Below, piece by piece: positions 33,882-43,419 of a DNA stretch of 64,000 bases. Within the stretch, counting starts at the first letter, position 1, and each line of letters starts with the position of its first letter. The DNA lies in the NCBI GenBank assembly GCA_046351555.1, contig JAXLYI010000019.1, positions 161,123 through 225,122 on the forward strand. Reading direction: 5' to 3'. Origin of the DNA: CAISKJ01 sp046351555. GTDB lineage: Bacteria > Myxococcota_A > Polyangia > Polyangiales > Ga0077539. Made by a program: the position numbers and the translations under genes. A model generated the notes under the pieces. The model ran no database searches and was not told the origin of the DNA. It was given only the letters and a program-made list of their open reading frames with translations.

Positions 33882-35345
33882 TTATGGGCGCTCGGAGACG
33901 TCCTGGGCGATCTCTTCTTCGAAGGCGTCGGCCCCGTTGATGCTGAACCGGAAGCGGGCGCGGGTGACGCCGCGGGGCCAGTGGACGGCGGCGGTGTAGG
34001 CGCCGCGCTCGCGGGCCTCGCGCAGGGGCTCGACGGTGACGCCGCGGTCGGCCTCGGCGCGCACGTCGGCGTAGGGGACCTCGTTGCCCTCGGCGTCGGC
34101 GAGGCGGACGGCGACGACGCCCTCGCCCCACGCGATGCTGCGCATGCGGACGTCGTGGACGAGGGGCCCCGAGCGGGCGGCGTCGACGGTGATCTCCCGG
34201 ACGTCGGTGCCGTCGGGCGTCGTGGCGCAGCGGAGGTGGTGGGCGCGGCCGGGCACGAGGCGGATGGCGCCGGCGGTGGCGGCCATGCGCCCGCCGTCGA
34301 TGCCGCAGAAGAAGCCGTCGGGCACCTCGACGCGCGCGAGCTGGCCCGCGGCGGCGCCCTGCGGGAGCTGGCCGGCGACCACGCGGGGCGCGGCGACGAC
34401 GACGTGGGCGACGGCGGAGGGGAGTCCTTCGAAGCGGTCGGTGTCGACGGCGACGACGCGGGCGTAGTAGGCGCCGGGCGGGAGCGCGCGCGCGGTCCAG
34501 CGGGCGGCGGTGCCGGGGAGGCGCTCGGAGGCGACGAGGTCGCGGAAGGCGGGGTCGCGGGCGAGCTGGACGTTCCAGGTGGCGGCGGCGCTGGTGCCGC
34601 GGAGGGCGAAGGCGGCGGTGACGTCGACGGGCTCGCCGGAGGAGACGACGCGCTCGGGCGGCGCGCTCGTCCACACGGGCTGCGGCGGGAGCTGGCGGTA
34701 GGGGGGCCGCGGGCGCCCGAACTCCTCCAGGATGCCGCTGCCGGCGCGGAGGATGTACTCCCGCGACACGGCGCGGACGCGCATGCGACCGGTGTGGACC
34801 GCGAGGCGGGTGATGTGCCCGCCGAGGTCGGCCTGCACCACCCCGTCGCCGCGCCCGAGGAACACCGTCGTCGCCGTCGTCGCGACGGGGATCAGCGGCG
34901 CGTTGCCCGCCGGCGACGAGACCCGCAGCACGCCGCGCTGGAGCGTGGTGGTGGTGATCGGGGGCTGCCCCGCCGGCGGCGCGTTCGGCGACGCGAAGAG
35001 GACGAGGTGCGTGCGCTCGCCGAGGCGGAGCGTGGCCCCGTTGGAGAGCGTGAGCTCCGCGGCGCCGCCGTCGCCGACGCGGATGCGCGCGCCCCGGCCC
35101 AGCGTCTCGCCGGCCTGCGCGGGGCGCTCGCCGGTGAACGAGTAGTTCGGGGTGAGCTGCGCGACCTCGACGGGCCCGTGCACCCACGCGAGGCGCGCCT
35201 CGTTGACGGCGGGCGGCGGGGCGGGCGGCGTGACGGCGCTCGCGGGGGCGGCGGGGCCCGCGACGGCGAGGCGTCGGGCCTGGGCGTCGGCGGCGCAGGG
35301 CAGGAGGGTGAGCGACAGGAGGGTGTGCAGAACGGTGCGCTTCAT
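33882..35345 (-). CDS. FecR-like domain protein
   Basis: 487 residues from ATG 35345, which starts a good signal peptide (MKRTVLHTLLSLTLLPCAADAQA). An in-frame start 23 codons upstream would bury that signal. The FecR domain (about 65-200) is recognisable from GETLGRGARIRVGDGGAAELTLSNGATLRLGERTHL and a following GVLRVSS...TATTVFLGRGDGVVQADL strand series. The C-terminal half is strand rich, with fibronectin-like or carbohydrate-binding appearance (WNVQLARDPAFRDLV, LPPGAYYARVVAVD). It is exported, probably periplasmic. FecR domains usually relay signals to ECF sigma factors or bind peptidoglycan; no sigma factor is adjacent. Confidence 0.75.
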   Translation of the reverse strand: MKRTVLHTLLSLTLLPCAADAQARRLAVAGPAAPASAVTPPAPPPAVNEARLAWVHGPVEVAQLTPNYSFTGERPAQAGETLGRGARIRVGDGGAAELTLSNGATLRLGERTHLVLFASPNAPPAGQPPITTTTLQRGVLRVSSPAGNAPLIPVATTATTVFLGRGDGVVQADLGGHITRLAVHTGRMRVRAVSREYILRAGSGILEEFGRPRPPYRQLPPQPVWTSAPPERVVSSGEPVDVTAAFALRGTSAAATWNVQLARDPAFRDLVASERLPGTAARWTARALPPGAYYARVVAVDTDRFEGLPSAVAHVVVAAPRVVAGQLPQGAAAGQLARVEVPDGFFCGIDGGRMAATAGAIRLVPGRAHHLRCATTPDGTDVREITVDAARSGPLVHDVRMRSIAWGEGVVAVRLADAEGNEVPYADVRAEADRGVTVEPLREARERGAYTAAVHWPRGVTRARFRFSINGADAFEEEIAQDVSERP

Positions 35346-35526
35346 CAGGGAGCTCCGGGGGGCGCTGCGCGTGGTCGCTACGTACCACCGCCGCGCGCGC
35401 CTTGACCATCTCATCGGCGCTCCACGTGCTTCTCTGAATCGAACTTGTACCGCCTGTGCCGCGGCGCGACACCGCGCCTGCGCAAGGGACGTCCAGCGGA
35501 CGTGAGGGCGGTGTGAATCTCGTGCG

Positions 35527-35898
35527 CTACGCGCCCGCGACGTCGTGGCGCGGGGGCTGGAGCACGGCGAGGAGCCGGTCGAGGTCGAGCGGCTTGGCGA
35601 GGAAGTGCGCGGTCGCGATGTCGAGCCGGTCGAGCTGCGCGCGGCACATGGGGAAGGCGCTGGTGAGCACGATCGGGAGCTCGGGGTGGCGCTGGTGGAC
35701 GCGGCGCGCGAGCGAGAGCCCGTCGACGCCGGGCATCATCAGGTCGGTGATCATCGCGTCGCAGCGGTGGGCGTCGAGCGCCTCGAGCGCCTCGGCGCCG
35801 CGGGGGAGCGCGTCGACCAGGAAGCCCGCGCGCTCGAGCACGCGGGTGAGCGTGAAGCGCTCGTTGTCATCGTCTTCGACCAGAAGGACTCGCGTCAT
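35527..35898 (-). CDS. Single-domain response regulator
   Basis: 123 residues from ATG 35898. It is a complete receiver domain: acidic pair in VEDDDN (8-11), phospho-acceptor Asp52 in ITDLMMPGVDG, the conserved Thr/Ser in LTS, and Lys in LAKPLD. There is no output domain, so it likely acts by protein-protein contact, as CheY-type regulators do in myxobacteria. No histidine kinase gene is nearby. Confidence 0.88.
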   Translation of the reverse strand: MTRVLLVEDDDNERFTLTRVLERAGFLVDALPRGAEALEALDAHRCDAMITDLMMPGVDGLSLARRVHQRHPELPIVLTSAFPMCRAQLDRLDIATAHFLAKPLDLDRLLAVLQPPRHDVAGA

Positions 35899-35979
35899 CG
35901 GGGCACCTCGCGGTGGCTGCGGACGCGCGGAGTCTGCCACGGCTCCGGCCGGACGTCGTGGCAAAGAACGGGCGGAAAA

Positions 35980-36690
35980 TCAGCGCTCCGGCCCTGGAAA
36001 TTCGCGCCAGACCCCGCCGACGCGTCGCTGGTTGGGCCAGTAGGTGGCCTTGTAATTGAGGTGGGCGCAGTCGGCGACGTAGAGCCCGAGGTAGTACCAG
36101 GCGGCGCCCCACTCCGCGCAGAGGGCGATCTCCTTGAGCACGGAGTAGACCCCGAGGGAGCGGTCGCCCTCGTCGGGGTCGAAGTAATGGTAGACGCTGG
36201 AGACGGCGTCGCGGCCGACGTCGAGGATGCTGACGGCGACGAGGCGGCCCGCCACGCGGTACTGCACCTCCCAGGTGTCGACGCAGGTCTCGAGGAGGAA
36301 GAAGCGGTAGTCCTTCTCGGTGGCGGGCTCGGCGCGGAGCGAGAGGCCGCGCTCGCGCGAGTGGCGGTTGTAGAGCTCGAGGTGGCGCGGGGTGACGACG
36401 GGGCGGACGCGGCGCACCTCCACGACGCCCTCGTTGCGGCGCCAGACGCGGCGCTGCGAGCGCGTGGGCTGGAAGCGCGCCACCGGCACCCGGATCGCCT
36501 CGCAGGCGTCGCAGGTGGGGCACTGCGGGCGGTAGAGGAGCGGGCCGGTGCGGCGGTCGCCCTCGGCGAGCTGGTGGTCGAACTGCTCCGGCGTCAGCCG
36601 GGAGAGGGGCATGCGCAGGGGGAGGCACATCGCCCGCCCGGGGAGGTAGGGGCAGGCCTCGGTCTCGTTGGCGACGACGAGGAAGCGCAC
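35980..36690 (-). CDS. bpt: N-end rule aminoacyl transferase (Bpt/ATE family)
   Basis: 236 residues from GTG 36690; upstream in-frame sequence overlaps the neighbouring dksA-like gene and lacks coding character. The N-terminal ATE domain has CPYLPGRAMCLPLRMP and CPTCDACEAIRVPV, whose cysteines bind a metal or Fe-S cluster in ATE enzymes. The C-terminal GNAT-like domain includes SVYHYFDPDEGDRSLGVYSVLKEI and YYLGLYVADCAHLNYKATYWP, the family signature. The enzyme adds Leu (Bpt) or Arg (ATE) to protein N-termini, marking them for ClpS/ClpAP degradation. Which residue it transfers cannot be told from sequence by eye. Confidence 0.88.
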   Translation of the reverse strand: MRFLVVANETEACPYLPGRAMCLPLRMPLSRLTPEQFDHQLAEGDRRTGPLLYRPQCPTCDACEAIRVPVARFQPTRSQRRVWRRNEGVVEVRRVRPVVTPRHLELYNRHSRERGLSLRAEPATEKDYRFFLLETCVDTWEVQYRVAGRLVAVSILDVGRDAVSSVYHYFDPDEGDRSLGVYSVLKEIALCAEWGAAWYYLGLYVADCAHLNYKATYWPNQRRVGGVWREFPGPER

Positions 36691-36731
36691 GGTGGGCGGT
36701 CGCGCCGGGGAGGGCCTTGCGGGGCGTCGCG

Positions 36732-37100
36732 TCAGCCGAAGTCCCGCTCTGCCCGCTCCTGCTCCTCCTTGCAGCGGATGCAGAGGTTGGTCTCGGGGCG
36801 CGCCTCGAGGCGCTTGATCGCGATCTCCTCGCCGCACTCCTCGCAGAGGCCGAAGGAGCCGTCCTCGATCTTCTCGAGCGCGTGCTCGACCTTCTCCAGA
36901 AGGAACTTCTCGCGCCCGCGGAGCCGGAACGTGAACGACTGGAGGTACTCGCTCGACGCGAGGTCCATCTCGTCGGGCAGGTCGTCCGCGTCGAGGGTCA
37001 TCTCGTCGGCGAGCGTGTTCTGGGCGTTCTCGAGGATCTGCGCGCGCTTCGCCTCGAGCAACTCCCTGAACGTCTTGAGCCTTTCCTTGGGGAGCGTCAT
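36732..37100 (-). CDS. dksA: DksA/TraR family zinc-finger regulator
   Basis: 122 residues. The N-terminal coiled coil carries the acidic tip DADDLPDEMD, needed to reach the RNA polymerase active site. The four-Cys zinc finger is CEEC...CIRC near the C-terminus, followed by a charged helix. It has the length and layout of DksA, which works with ppGpp in the stringent response. It starts at ATG 37100 with a promoter-like element about 40 bases upstream. The gene runs toward the Bpt/ATE transferase gene, about 40 bases away, and may be co-transcribed with it. Confidence 0.88.
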   Translation of the reverse strand: MTLPKERLKTFRELLEAKRAQILENAQNTLADEMTLDADDLPDEMDLASSEYLQSFTFRLRGREKFLLEKVEHALEKIEDGSFGLCEECGEEIAIKRLEARPETNLCIRCKEEQERAERDFG

Positions 37101-37138
37101 CCGGCCGAGCCTTTCACCCTCCCGATGAGGGGCGGAGG

Positions 37139-37167
37139 AGTCTCGCGACGGCCCCTCGCCCTGTCAA
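37139..37167 (-). promoter_or_regulatory. Candidate sigma-70 promoter of dksA
   Basis: On the minus strand a perfect TTGACA (complement of 37162-37167) is followed 17 bases later by GAGACT (complement of 37139-37144), leaving a leader of about 32 bases. The spacing matches the other good promoters in the window. Confidence 0.55.
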
Positions 37168-37250
37168 GGTGCTTCCGCGGTGTCGCGCGCCGTTGCGGCC
37201 CGCGCCCGTCCGGCGTACCAGCGCCGCACACTCCGCCGGGAGACCGCACC

Positions 37251-37482
37251 ATGACCGTCCGCCTCCCGCTCGCGCCCGCCACCTTGGGGGGCGAGCTGCG
37301 CGCGGCGTGGAGACGCTCCAGATCAACGTCGGGAAGGTGTGCAACCAGGCGTGCAAGCACTGCCACGTCGACGCCGGCCTCGCCCGCACCGGCTCCACGA
37401 CGTCGGCTACGGCCTCGGCGACCCGCGCCTCCCGCTCACGCTCGTGTACAACCCCCTCGAGGCCCTCGCCGCGCTGGCGTAG
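37251..37482 (+). pseudogene. arsS: Remnant of an arsS-like radical SAM gene
   Basis: Three collinear fragments of one protein appear in three frames. The first is an N-terminal piece from ATG 37251 (MTVRLPLAPATLGGELRA). The second is the radical SAM signature VGKVCNQACKHCHVDAG after a one-base shift. The third, in the last frame, is a C-terminal piece (GYGLGDPRLPLTLVYNPL) that ends at the TAG 37480-37482. ArsS proteins (arsenosugar-pathway radical SAM enzymes) are several hundred residues long, so most of the middle is deleted. What remains is a fossil of 232 bases wedged between dksA and surE, its stop touching the surE stop. Confidence 0.8.
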
Positions 37483-38256
37483 CTACCGCCTGCCCGCGAG
37501 GGCCTTCGCGGCCTCGTGCACCTCGGGGAGCGAGAGGTCGAGGCGCAGCGAGGTGACGCTGACGTAGCCCTGGTCGTGGGCCTCGGTGTCGCTGCCGGGG
37601 TTGGGGCGGTGGGCGACGCTCGGCCCGCCGATCCAGAGGTACTGCCGGCCGCGCGGGTCGCGGCGCTCTTCGACGAGGTTCTCGTACTCGCGGGTGCCGA
37701 GGGTGCAGAGGCGGACGCCGCGCGCGGGCCCGTCGGGGAAGTTGACGTTGAGCAACGGCGCCGCGGCCTTCGGGTTCGTTGCGCGCCACGCGAGCAGGCG
37801 CGCCACCATCGTCCGCGCGCGCGCCGCGCACCGCCGGGCGTCGGCCTGCGAGGGCATCGAGAACGCCGCCGCCGGCACCCCGCGCAGGGCCGCCTCGCGC
37901 GCGCCCGCCACGGTGCCCGAGTAGAAGACGTCGGTGCCGAGGTTGAGCCCCATGTTGATGCCGCTCACCACGACCGCGGGCGGGCGCGGGAGCAGGCCCT
38001 TGTGGTGGAGCGCGACGTAGGTGCAGTCCGCGGGCGTCCCGTCGAGCGACCACACCCCGGGCGACTGCGCGCGCAGGCGGAGCGGCCGCGAGAGGGTGAG
38101 CGCGTGGCTGGTGGACGACTGCTCGCTCTCGGGCGCCACCACGAACACGTCGCCGAGGGCGTCGAGCGCGCGGGCGAGCGCGCGGATGCCCGGCGCGTGG
38201 TAGCCGTCGTCGTTGGTCACCAGGATGACAGGGGGGGCGCGTCGGGGGGATGGCAT
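37483..38256 (-). CDS. surE: 5'/3'-nucleotidase SurE
   Basis: 257 residues. Family motifs are all visible: VTNDDGYHAPGIRAL at the N-terminus (metal-binding Asp pair), APESEQSSTSHALTLS, LDGTPADCTYVAL and VVSGINMGLNLGTDVFYSGTVAGAREA (second metal Asn). It hydrolyses nucleoside monophosphates and short polyphosphates in the cytoplasm. The stop codon abuts the convergent arsS remnant. The ATG at 38256 leaves only six residues before the first strand, typical of the family. Confidence 0.93.
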   Translation of the reverse strand: MPSPRRAPPVILVTNDDGYHAPGIRALARALDALGDVFVVAPESEQSSTSHALTLSRPLRLRAQSPGVWSLDGTPADCTYVALHHKGLLPRPPAVVVSGINMGLNLGTDVFYSGTVAGAREAALRGVPAAAFSMPSQADARRCAARARTMVARLLAWRATNPKAAAPLLNVNFPDGPARGVRLCTLGTREYENLVEERRDPRGRQYLWIGGPSVAHRPNPGSDTEAHDQGYVSVTSLRLDLSLPEVHEAAKALAGRR

Positions 38257-38291
38257 CGCGGGACGCCGGGTGTACCGCGAACGCCGCCGCG

Positions 38292-38546
38292 TCAGAAGGG
38301 GTCGCGTCGGACGGCCTGCGTCACCTCGGGGGCGAAGGTGCGCGCGTCGTCGAGCGCGGTGTACCCGAGCGGCGCGCGGCCGGTGACGCCGAAGGCGTAG
38401 GGGCGCTGGCGCTCGCCGCGCACGCGGATGATCTCGCCCTGCACGGGCGCGTGGCGCGCGGGGGGCGGCGGGGGGTCCTGCGCGGCCGCGAGCGAGGGGA
38501 CCGCGGCGAGCGCGAGGAGCGCGAGCACGAGTGCGTGGGGCTTCAT
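38292..38546 (-). CDS. Small secreted hypothetical protein
   Basis: 84 residues. A clear signal peptide (MKPHALVLALLALAAVPSLAAAQ) is followed by a short Pro run and a mature part of about 55 residues (GEIIRVRGERQRPYAFGVTG). There are no cysteines or catalytic motifs. It lies 35 bases upstream of surE on the same strand and could share its transcript. It is probably periplasmic; I do not recognise the family. Confidence 0.65.
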   Translation of the reverse strand: MKPHALVLALLALAAVPSLAAAQDPPPPPARHAPVQGEIIRVRGERQRPYAFGVTGRAPLGYTALDDARTFAPEVTQAVRRDPF

Positions 38547-38579
38547 GGGGGTACCGACGCGCGATGGGGCGCCGGGGGT

Positions 38580-41451
38580 CTACCGCGCCGCCACGCGCGT
38601 GACCGTCGCCGCCGTCGTCGCGCTCAACCGCAACACCGGGCGCACCTGCGGGCGCGGCAGGTCGACTGCGACCTCATGCGTCCCCGCGCGGAACGCCGCC
38701 GTCACCCCCGGCGCGAGCGTGAGCACCCCGTCCGCCTCCGCGCGCACCTCCAGGTACACCCGCCGGACGCCCTGCGCCCGCCCGCCCACCGCCCCGCCCC
38801 GGAGCGCGCGCGGTACCGGCCGCAGCCCCACCGGCACCGGCGCCGTGAGCCCCGCCACGCGTGTGCCGGGCTCGCCCACGCGCGCGAGCAGCGGGAACGC
38901 CTCGGCCAGCGGGTCGAGCGCCACGAGCCCGTCGCCCACGCGCTCGGCCGCGTCGGGCGCGTGGAGCGTCACCATCGCGTCGAGGATCGCCCGGAGCGTG
39001 ATCGGGTAGCGCACCGTCGCCAGCGCCGCGCGCAGCGGGACGAGCGCGCGCGCGTCCCCCAGCGCGCCGAGCGCGGCGGCGGCGCGCGGGGCGAGGCGCG
39101 CGTCGTCGAGGAGGGCGGCCCAGGCGTCGAGCGAGCCCGGGTCGCGCAACGATTCGAGCGCGTCGACGGCGCCGTCGCGCGCGGCGTCCTCGGCGTCCGC
39201 GCGAACGACCCAGCGGGCGAGGGTGGGGGCGCCGGCGCGGTCGCCGAGGCGGGCGAGCGCCACCGCGGCGCGCAACGCATCGGGCGCGTCGGGCGTGCGG
39301 GCGAGCGCGTCGTGGGCGGCGCGCGCGACGGGGAGGCCGCGGCGGTCGCCGAGGAGCGCGAGCGACACGCCGGCCTCGCGCACCAGGGCGGCGTCGGGCG
39401 CGTCGAGCTCGCGGGCGAGGGCGTCGGTCTGTCCGCGCGCGCCGAGGTCGCCGAGCACGTGCGCCGCGCGACGTCGCACGGGGAAGCCGCCGGCCCCGAG
39501 CAGCCCCGCCACCTCGGGCGCCACCGAGACGTCCCCCTGCTCGGCGCGCAGGAGCGCGGGCGGCGCGTCGGCGGACTCCTGCGGGGCGCGCTCGGCCTCG
39601 GCGCCGGCGTGCGAGGCCTCCCAGCCCGACACCTCCGCGCGGAGCGAGCGGGCGCGGGCCGGGTCGTCGTCGGCGAGGTTGCGCGACTCGCGCGGGTCGC
39701 GGGCGAGGTCGTAGCGCTCGAGGGTGTTGTCGGCGAGGTCGACGACGAGCTTGTCGCGCGCGGTGGCCACCATGCGGAGCGTCCCGGTGGCGGCGAAGGC
39801 GCGCGTCCCCCGGGCGCCGCCGAGGACGAGGGCGCCGAGGTTGTTGCCGCGCACGCCCGCGGGCCGCGGGAGCCCGACGCCGGCGAGGAGCGTCGGGGCG
39901 AGGTCGACCAGGCTCGCGGGCTCGTCCACCACCGCGGGGGAGAGCCCCGGCGCTTCGAGCACCAGCGGCACGCGAACCTGCTCGTCGTAGAGCGTGGTGC
40001 CATGGAAGCTCCCGCCGTGCTCGCCGAACTCCTCGCCGTGGTCGGCGGTGACCACCCAGAGGGCGCGGCGGCCGCGACGTTCGAAGGCCGCGCGGAGGGA
40101 GGCGAGGCCATCGTCGGCGGCGCTGCACTCGGCGTCGTAGCGGGCCTCGCGGTCAGCGCCGTAGGGGTGCTCGGCGTGCGACTCGTAGGGCTCGTGCGGC
40201 TCGAAGAAATGGACCCACGCGAACACCCGCCGGTGCGCGGGGACGTCGTCGAGCCAGCGCTCCACCTCGCGCGCTCTCTGCGGGGCCGGCGCGTAGCCCT
40301 CGACCGCCGTGGCGAAGCCGAACCGCCGCTCGCGCAGGGCGCCGAAGCGGGCGCCGTCGACGGCGAAGACGGCCGGCGGGAAGAAGCCCGCGGTGGCGTA
40401 GCCCGCGTCGCCGAGCCACGTCGCGAGCGTCGGCCGCCGCCCCGACGCGCCGGGCAGCGAGAGGACCGAGCGCGCGTAGGTGCCGAGCATCACCGAGGCG
40501 AGCGAGTACGACGTGTGCGGCGTGGTGCAGTACGCCCGGCGGAACAGCACCCCCCGCGCGGCCATCGCGTCGAGCGTGGGCGTCCGCCCGCGGCCGCCGA
40601 GCGCGCGGAGGCGGTCGGCGCGCAGGGCGTCGACGGTCACCAGCACCAGGTCGAGGCCGTGGAGCGGAGGCGCGGCCCGCGATCGGCGGGCGCGCGGGCG
40701 CGGCGGCGACCGAACCTCCGCCGCGGAGCGCGCCCACCGCGACGGCGGGGTAGCGGGCGAGGGGGGCCGACTGGCGCAGCGCCCCGCGCAACGCGTGGGA
40801 GCGCGCGGTGGCCCCGACGGCGAACACGGCGGCGAGCGCGAGGGCGACGGCCGGCGCGCGCGCGCGCACCTCGACGCGCGCGGCGGCGAGGAGCGCGCAG
40901 GCGAGCGCGGCGAGCGCGGCGAGGAGGTGGAGGAGCGCGTACTGCCGCACGAGCACCGTCGCGTGGGCGGCGTAGAGCGCGAGCGACGCGGCGGCGAGGA
41001 CGGCGGCGCTGTGCCCGGTGCGCGACCACGAGGCGAGCAGGGCGCGCCGGCGCCACAGGGCGCGCGCGACGAGCGGCGCGAGTGTAACGGTGGCGGCGAT
41101 GCCCCAGGGGCGCAGGCCGAGGCGGCGCACGCCCGAGCCGGAGAAGAGCGCGACGCCGGCGGCCCACCCCGCGAGCGCACCGAGGAGCGCCGCGGCCCAC
41201 GCGCCGGCGCGCTCGGGGAGGCGCGCGGCGAGGGCGGCGAGGGCGCGGCCGGCGAGCGCGAGGAGTGCGGCGGCGAGTGCGACGAGGCCGACGCACGCGA
41301 GCGTGAGGAGGGCGAGCTCGCTCGCGGAGGGCGGGCTCGCGCGGCGGGCGAAGAGCACGACCGCGAGGTCGACGAGGCCGGCGGCCGCGCCGACGAGGGC
41401 GGCGGCGGTCGGGGGCGCGGGGCGCGGGGCGCCGTCGGTGGGGTCGCGCAT
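38580..41451 (-). CDS. Membrane-anchored sulfatase with HEAT-like repeats, frameshifted
   Basis: The gene reads in two frames. From ATG 41451 to about 40700 one frame encodes roughly 230 residues with several membrane helices. From about 40690 to the stop at 38580 the next frame encodes an alkaline-phosphatase-superfamily sulfatase (LVLVTVDALRADRL, TPHTSYSLASVMLG, FFEPHEPY, VTADHGEEFGEHG). It ends in an Ala-rich helical repeat region like HEAT repeats (VRRRAAHVLGDLG, VREAGVSLALLGD) and a small strand-rich tail. The second frame has no plausible start before its first core strand, so a single indel in about 40650-40740 has split one gene. The nucleophile Thr in TPHTSYS suggests a phosphotransferase-like rather than a Cys-type sulfatase. 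It is either a real mutation or a sequencing error in GC repeats. Confidence 0.7.
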
Positions 41452-41496
41452 GCGGGTCTCTCGCGGGGGCGCGCGATCCTACGGTATCTTCCGCGC

Positions 41497-42342
41497 GTGC
41501 GAACGGTCGTGTTGATGGCGGCGGCTGCGGTGGCGGTGAGCGTGCCGGTGGTGGTGGGGGCCACCGGGGGGCTCGACGAGGTGGGGTACAAGGTGAAGGC
41601 GGCGGACGGCAACCTGTGGGCCGACCGCTACCGCGCCGGGCGGCTGATGCGGGGGCAGTGCGCGCGTCGCTGCATCGCGTTCACCTTCGACGACGGGCCG
41701 AACTACGAGACGACGCCGCTGCTGCTCGACGAGCTCGCGCGGCGCGGGCTGCGGGCGACGTTCTTCGTCACCGGGCACCGGATCGACGGGTCGAGCGAGG
41801 TGGCGCGGCGCAACCGCGACGTGCTCCTGCGCACGTGGCGGGCGGGGCACCTCGTCGGCAACCACACCTACCACCACGACCTGCTCGACACGATGGCCGC
41901 GCCGACGCTCGCGTTCGAGATCGACCGGACCGAGGCGCTGGTGCGGGAGGTGATCGGGGCGAGGCCGTTCCTCTTCCGGGCGCCGTACGGGGCGCTCAAC
42001 CACCCGACGGCCGTGCGCGAGGTGTTCTCGCGCGGGTACACGCCGGTGTTCTGGGCGATGGACTCCAACGACTGGCGCGTCCACTCGCCGCAGGCGGTGC
42101 TCGACAACGTGCGCGCCGAGCTCGACCGCTCGACCCGCGGCGGCGTGCTGCTCATGCACGACACGCTGCCCTGGAGCGTCGCGGCCTTCCCGATGGTCGC
42201 CGACGAGATCGACCGCCGCAACGCCGCCCTCGTCGCGCGCGGCGAGGCGCCGTACGAGGTCGTCGGCCTCGACCGCTTCTACGAGCCCCTCGTCCCCGAC
42301 GGGCCGCGCCGGCGCCAACGCGAACGCCCCCGCCGCCGGTGA
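41497..42342 (+). CDS. Polysaccharide deacetylase (NodB-like)
   Basis: 281 residues from GTG 41497, which begins a signal/anchor sequence (VLMAAAAVAVSVPVVVGATGG). The NodB motifs are complete: TFDDGPN (catalytic and metal Asp), GNHTYHHDLL (zinc His pair), FRAPYGALN (Arg), DSNDW and LLMHD. The enzyme should remove acetyl groups from N-acetylglucosamine in peptidoglycan or exopolysaccharide at the envelope. It is divergent from the sulfatase-like gene, with only 45 bases between the starts, so the two may share control. The C-terminus is very basic and overlaps a terminator hairpin. Confidence 0.88.
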   Translation: MRTVVLMAAAAVAVSVPVVVGATGGLDEVGYKVKAADGNLWADRYRAGRLMRGQCARRCIAFTFDDGPNYETTPLLLDELARRGLRATFFVTGHRIDGSSEVARRNRDVLLRTWRAGHLVGNHTYHHDLLDTMAAPTLAFEIDRTEALVREVIGARPFLFRAPYGALNHPTAVREVFSRGYTPVFWAMDSNDWRVHSPQAVLDNVRAELDRSTRGGVLLMHDTLPWSVAAFPMVADEIDRRNAALVARGEAPYEVVGLDRFYEPLVPDGPRRRQRERPRRR

Positions 42343-42358
42343 GGGCGGTCGGGGGCGT
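42324..42358. terminator. Hairpin at the end of the deacetylase gene
   Basis: ACGCCCCCGCCGCC pairs with GGCGGTCGGGGGCGT with a small internal bulge. It overlaps the last codons of the deacetylase gene and lies before the convergent gene's stop. Confidence 0.55.
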
Positions 42359-42384
42359 CGCGAGGGGGAGGAGGCTTCAGGCGC

Positions 42385-43227
42385 TCAGCGGGTGGGGGCG
42401 TTGCCGAAGTAGTACACCGCGCTGATCGAGCCGGTGATGATGTCGGCGAGGCTGTAGTTGGGGCCCACGGTGGTGCCGATCGAGAAGAGCGAGTCCGAGG
42501 CGTTGCGCTCGGTGCGCGGCTGCTGGCCCGCGCGGGTCGTCGTGGTCACCGTGTTGGTGCTTGAGCTCAGGTAGTTGAGCGCGAGCCCGAGCGAGGCCTG
42601 GAGGCCGAGCTGCGGGATGCCGAGGAAGCCGAACTGCACCTCGGCGGTCGCGTTGGCGCCGAGCGAGAGGCGGATCGCGTTGAGGGTGGTGTCGTTCTGG
42701 ATGTCGCTCGCCGGGGTGGTGGTGATCGCGCTGCGCCCGTAGTGGAGCGAGAGGTACGGGTCGAGGTGGACGACGAGGTGCTTCGACTCTGCCAGCATGA
42801 TCGGGAGCGCGAAGTGCGCGCCGATGCCGAAGAAGTTGGGGATGTCGGCCGCGCGCGTGGTGGTGCCCGCGCCCGCGGTCTCCGTCGTCGTGTTGCCGCC
42901 GCTGCGGAAGCCGATCGCGACGCCGCCCTCGATCGCGAGCCCGCCGCTCACCCAGTAACGCGCGCCCACGGTGTGGAGCGTCTGCGAGCCCGTGCCCATG
43001 CCCGAGTCGGGGAGGGCCGGCATGCTGGACGCACCGAAGTACCGCAGGCCGAGGCGGTTGACGACGATCGAGTGATCGGTGGGGCCCGAGGTGTCGGTGA
43101 TCGAGCCGCCCGAGACGGTCTGGGCCGGGCCCGTGCCCGGCACCGCGCCGCCGATGTCCTGCGCGCCCGCGACGGAAGTCGCCGTCACGAACGCCGCGCC
43201 CACGAGGAGAGAGAGAACAGAACGCAT
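42385..43227 (-). CDS. Putative outer-membrane beta-barrel protein
   Basis: 280 residues from ATG 43227, with AAGGTG about 9 bases upstream; an ATG three codons earlier (43236) would sit directly on that site. A signal peptide (MRSVLSLLVGAAFVTATSVAGAQ) is followed by a sequence of alternating hydrophobic strands with Gly/Ser/Thr turns (YWVSGGLAIEGGVAIGF, HFALPIMLAES, AEVQFGFLGIPQLGLQASLGLALNYL). It ends in an aromatic strand (SISAVYYFG). This is an OmpA/OprF-like or autotransporter-like barrel pattern. The function is unknown. Confidence 0.7.
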   Translation of the reverse strand: MRSVLSLLVGAAFVTATSVAGAQDIGGAVPGTGPAQTVSGGSITDTSGPTDHSIVVNRLGLRYFGASSMPALPDSGMGTGSQTLHTVGARYWVSGGLAIEGGVAIGFRSGGNTTTETAGAGTTTRAADIPNFFGIGAHFALPIMLAESKHLVVHLDPYLSLHYGRSAITTTPASDIQNDTTLNAIRLSLGANATAEVQFGFLGIPQLGLQASLGLALNYLSSSTNTVTTTTRAGQQPRTERNASDSLFSIGTTVGPNYSLADIITGSISAVYYFGNAPTR

Positions 43228-43311
43228 GCTTGTCATCACCTTGTTTCGAGGCCCTTCGGTTCGCGGCGTCGGGGGGCGCAAACGCCCACCCTGGCCGCAA
43301 GGTGGCGCCGT

Positions 43312-43340
43312 GTTTCGACCCTCCGACCCCCCCCTGTCAA
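43312..43340 (-). promoter_or_regulatory. Candidate promoter of the barrel protein gene
   Basis: On the minus strand a perfect TTGACA (complement of 43335-43340) precedes an A-rich CGAAACA at 17-18 bases. The -10 is weak. It lies about 90 bases before the ATG. Confidence 0.35.
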
Positions 43341-43419
43341 GCTCTCTTCTTAGATGGAACATTCCGTCGCCGCGGGAGGGTGCAACCTTCCAGTGACGGT
43401 CGCCCGGAACAGACGGATT

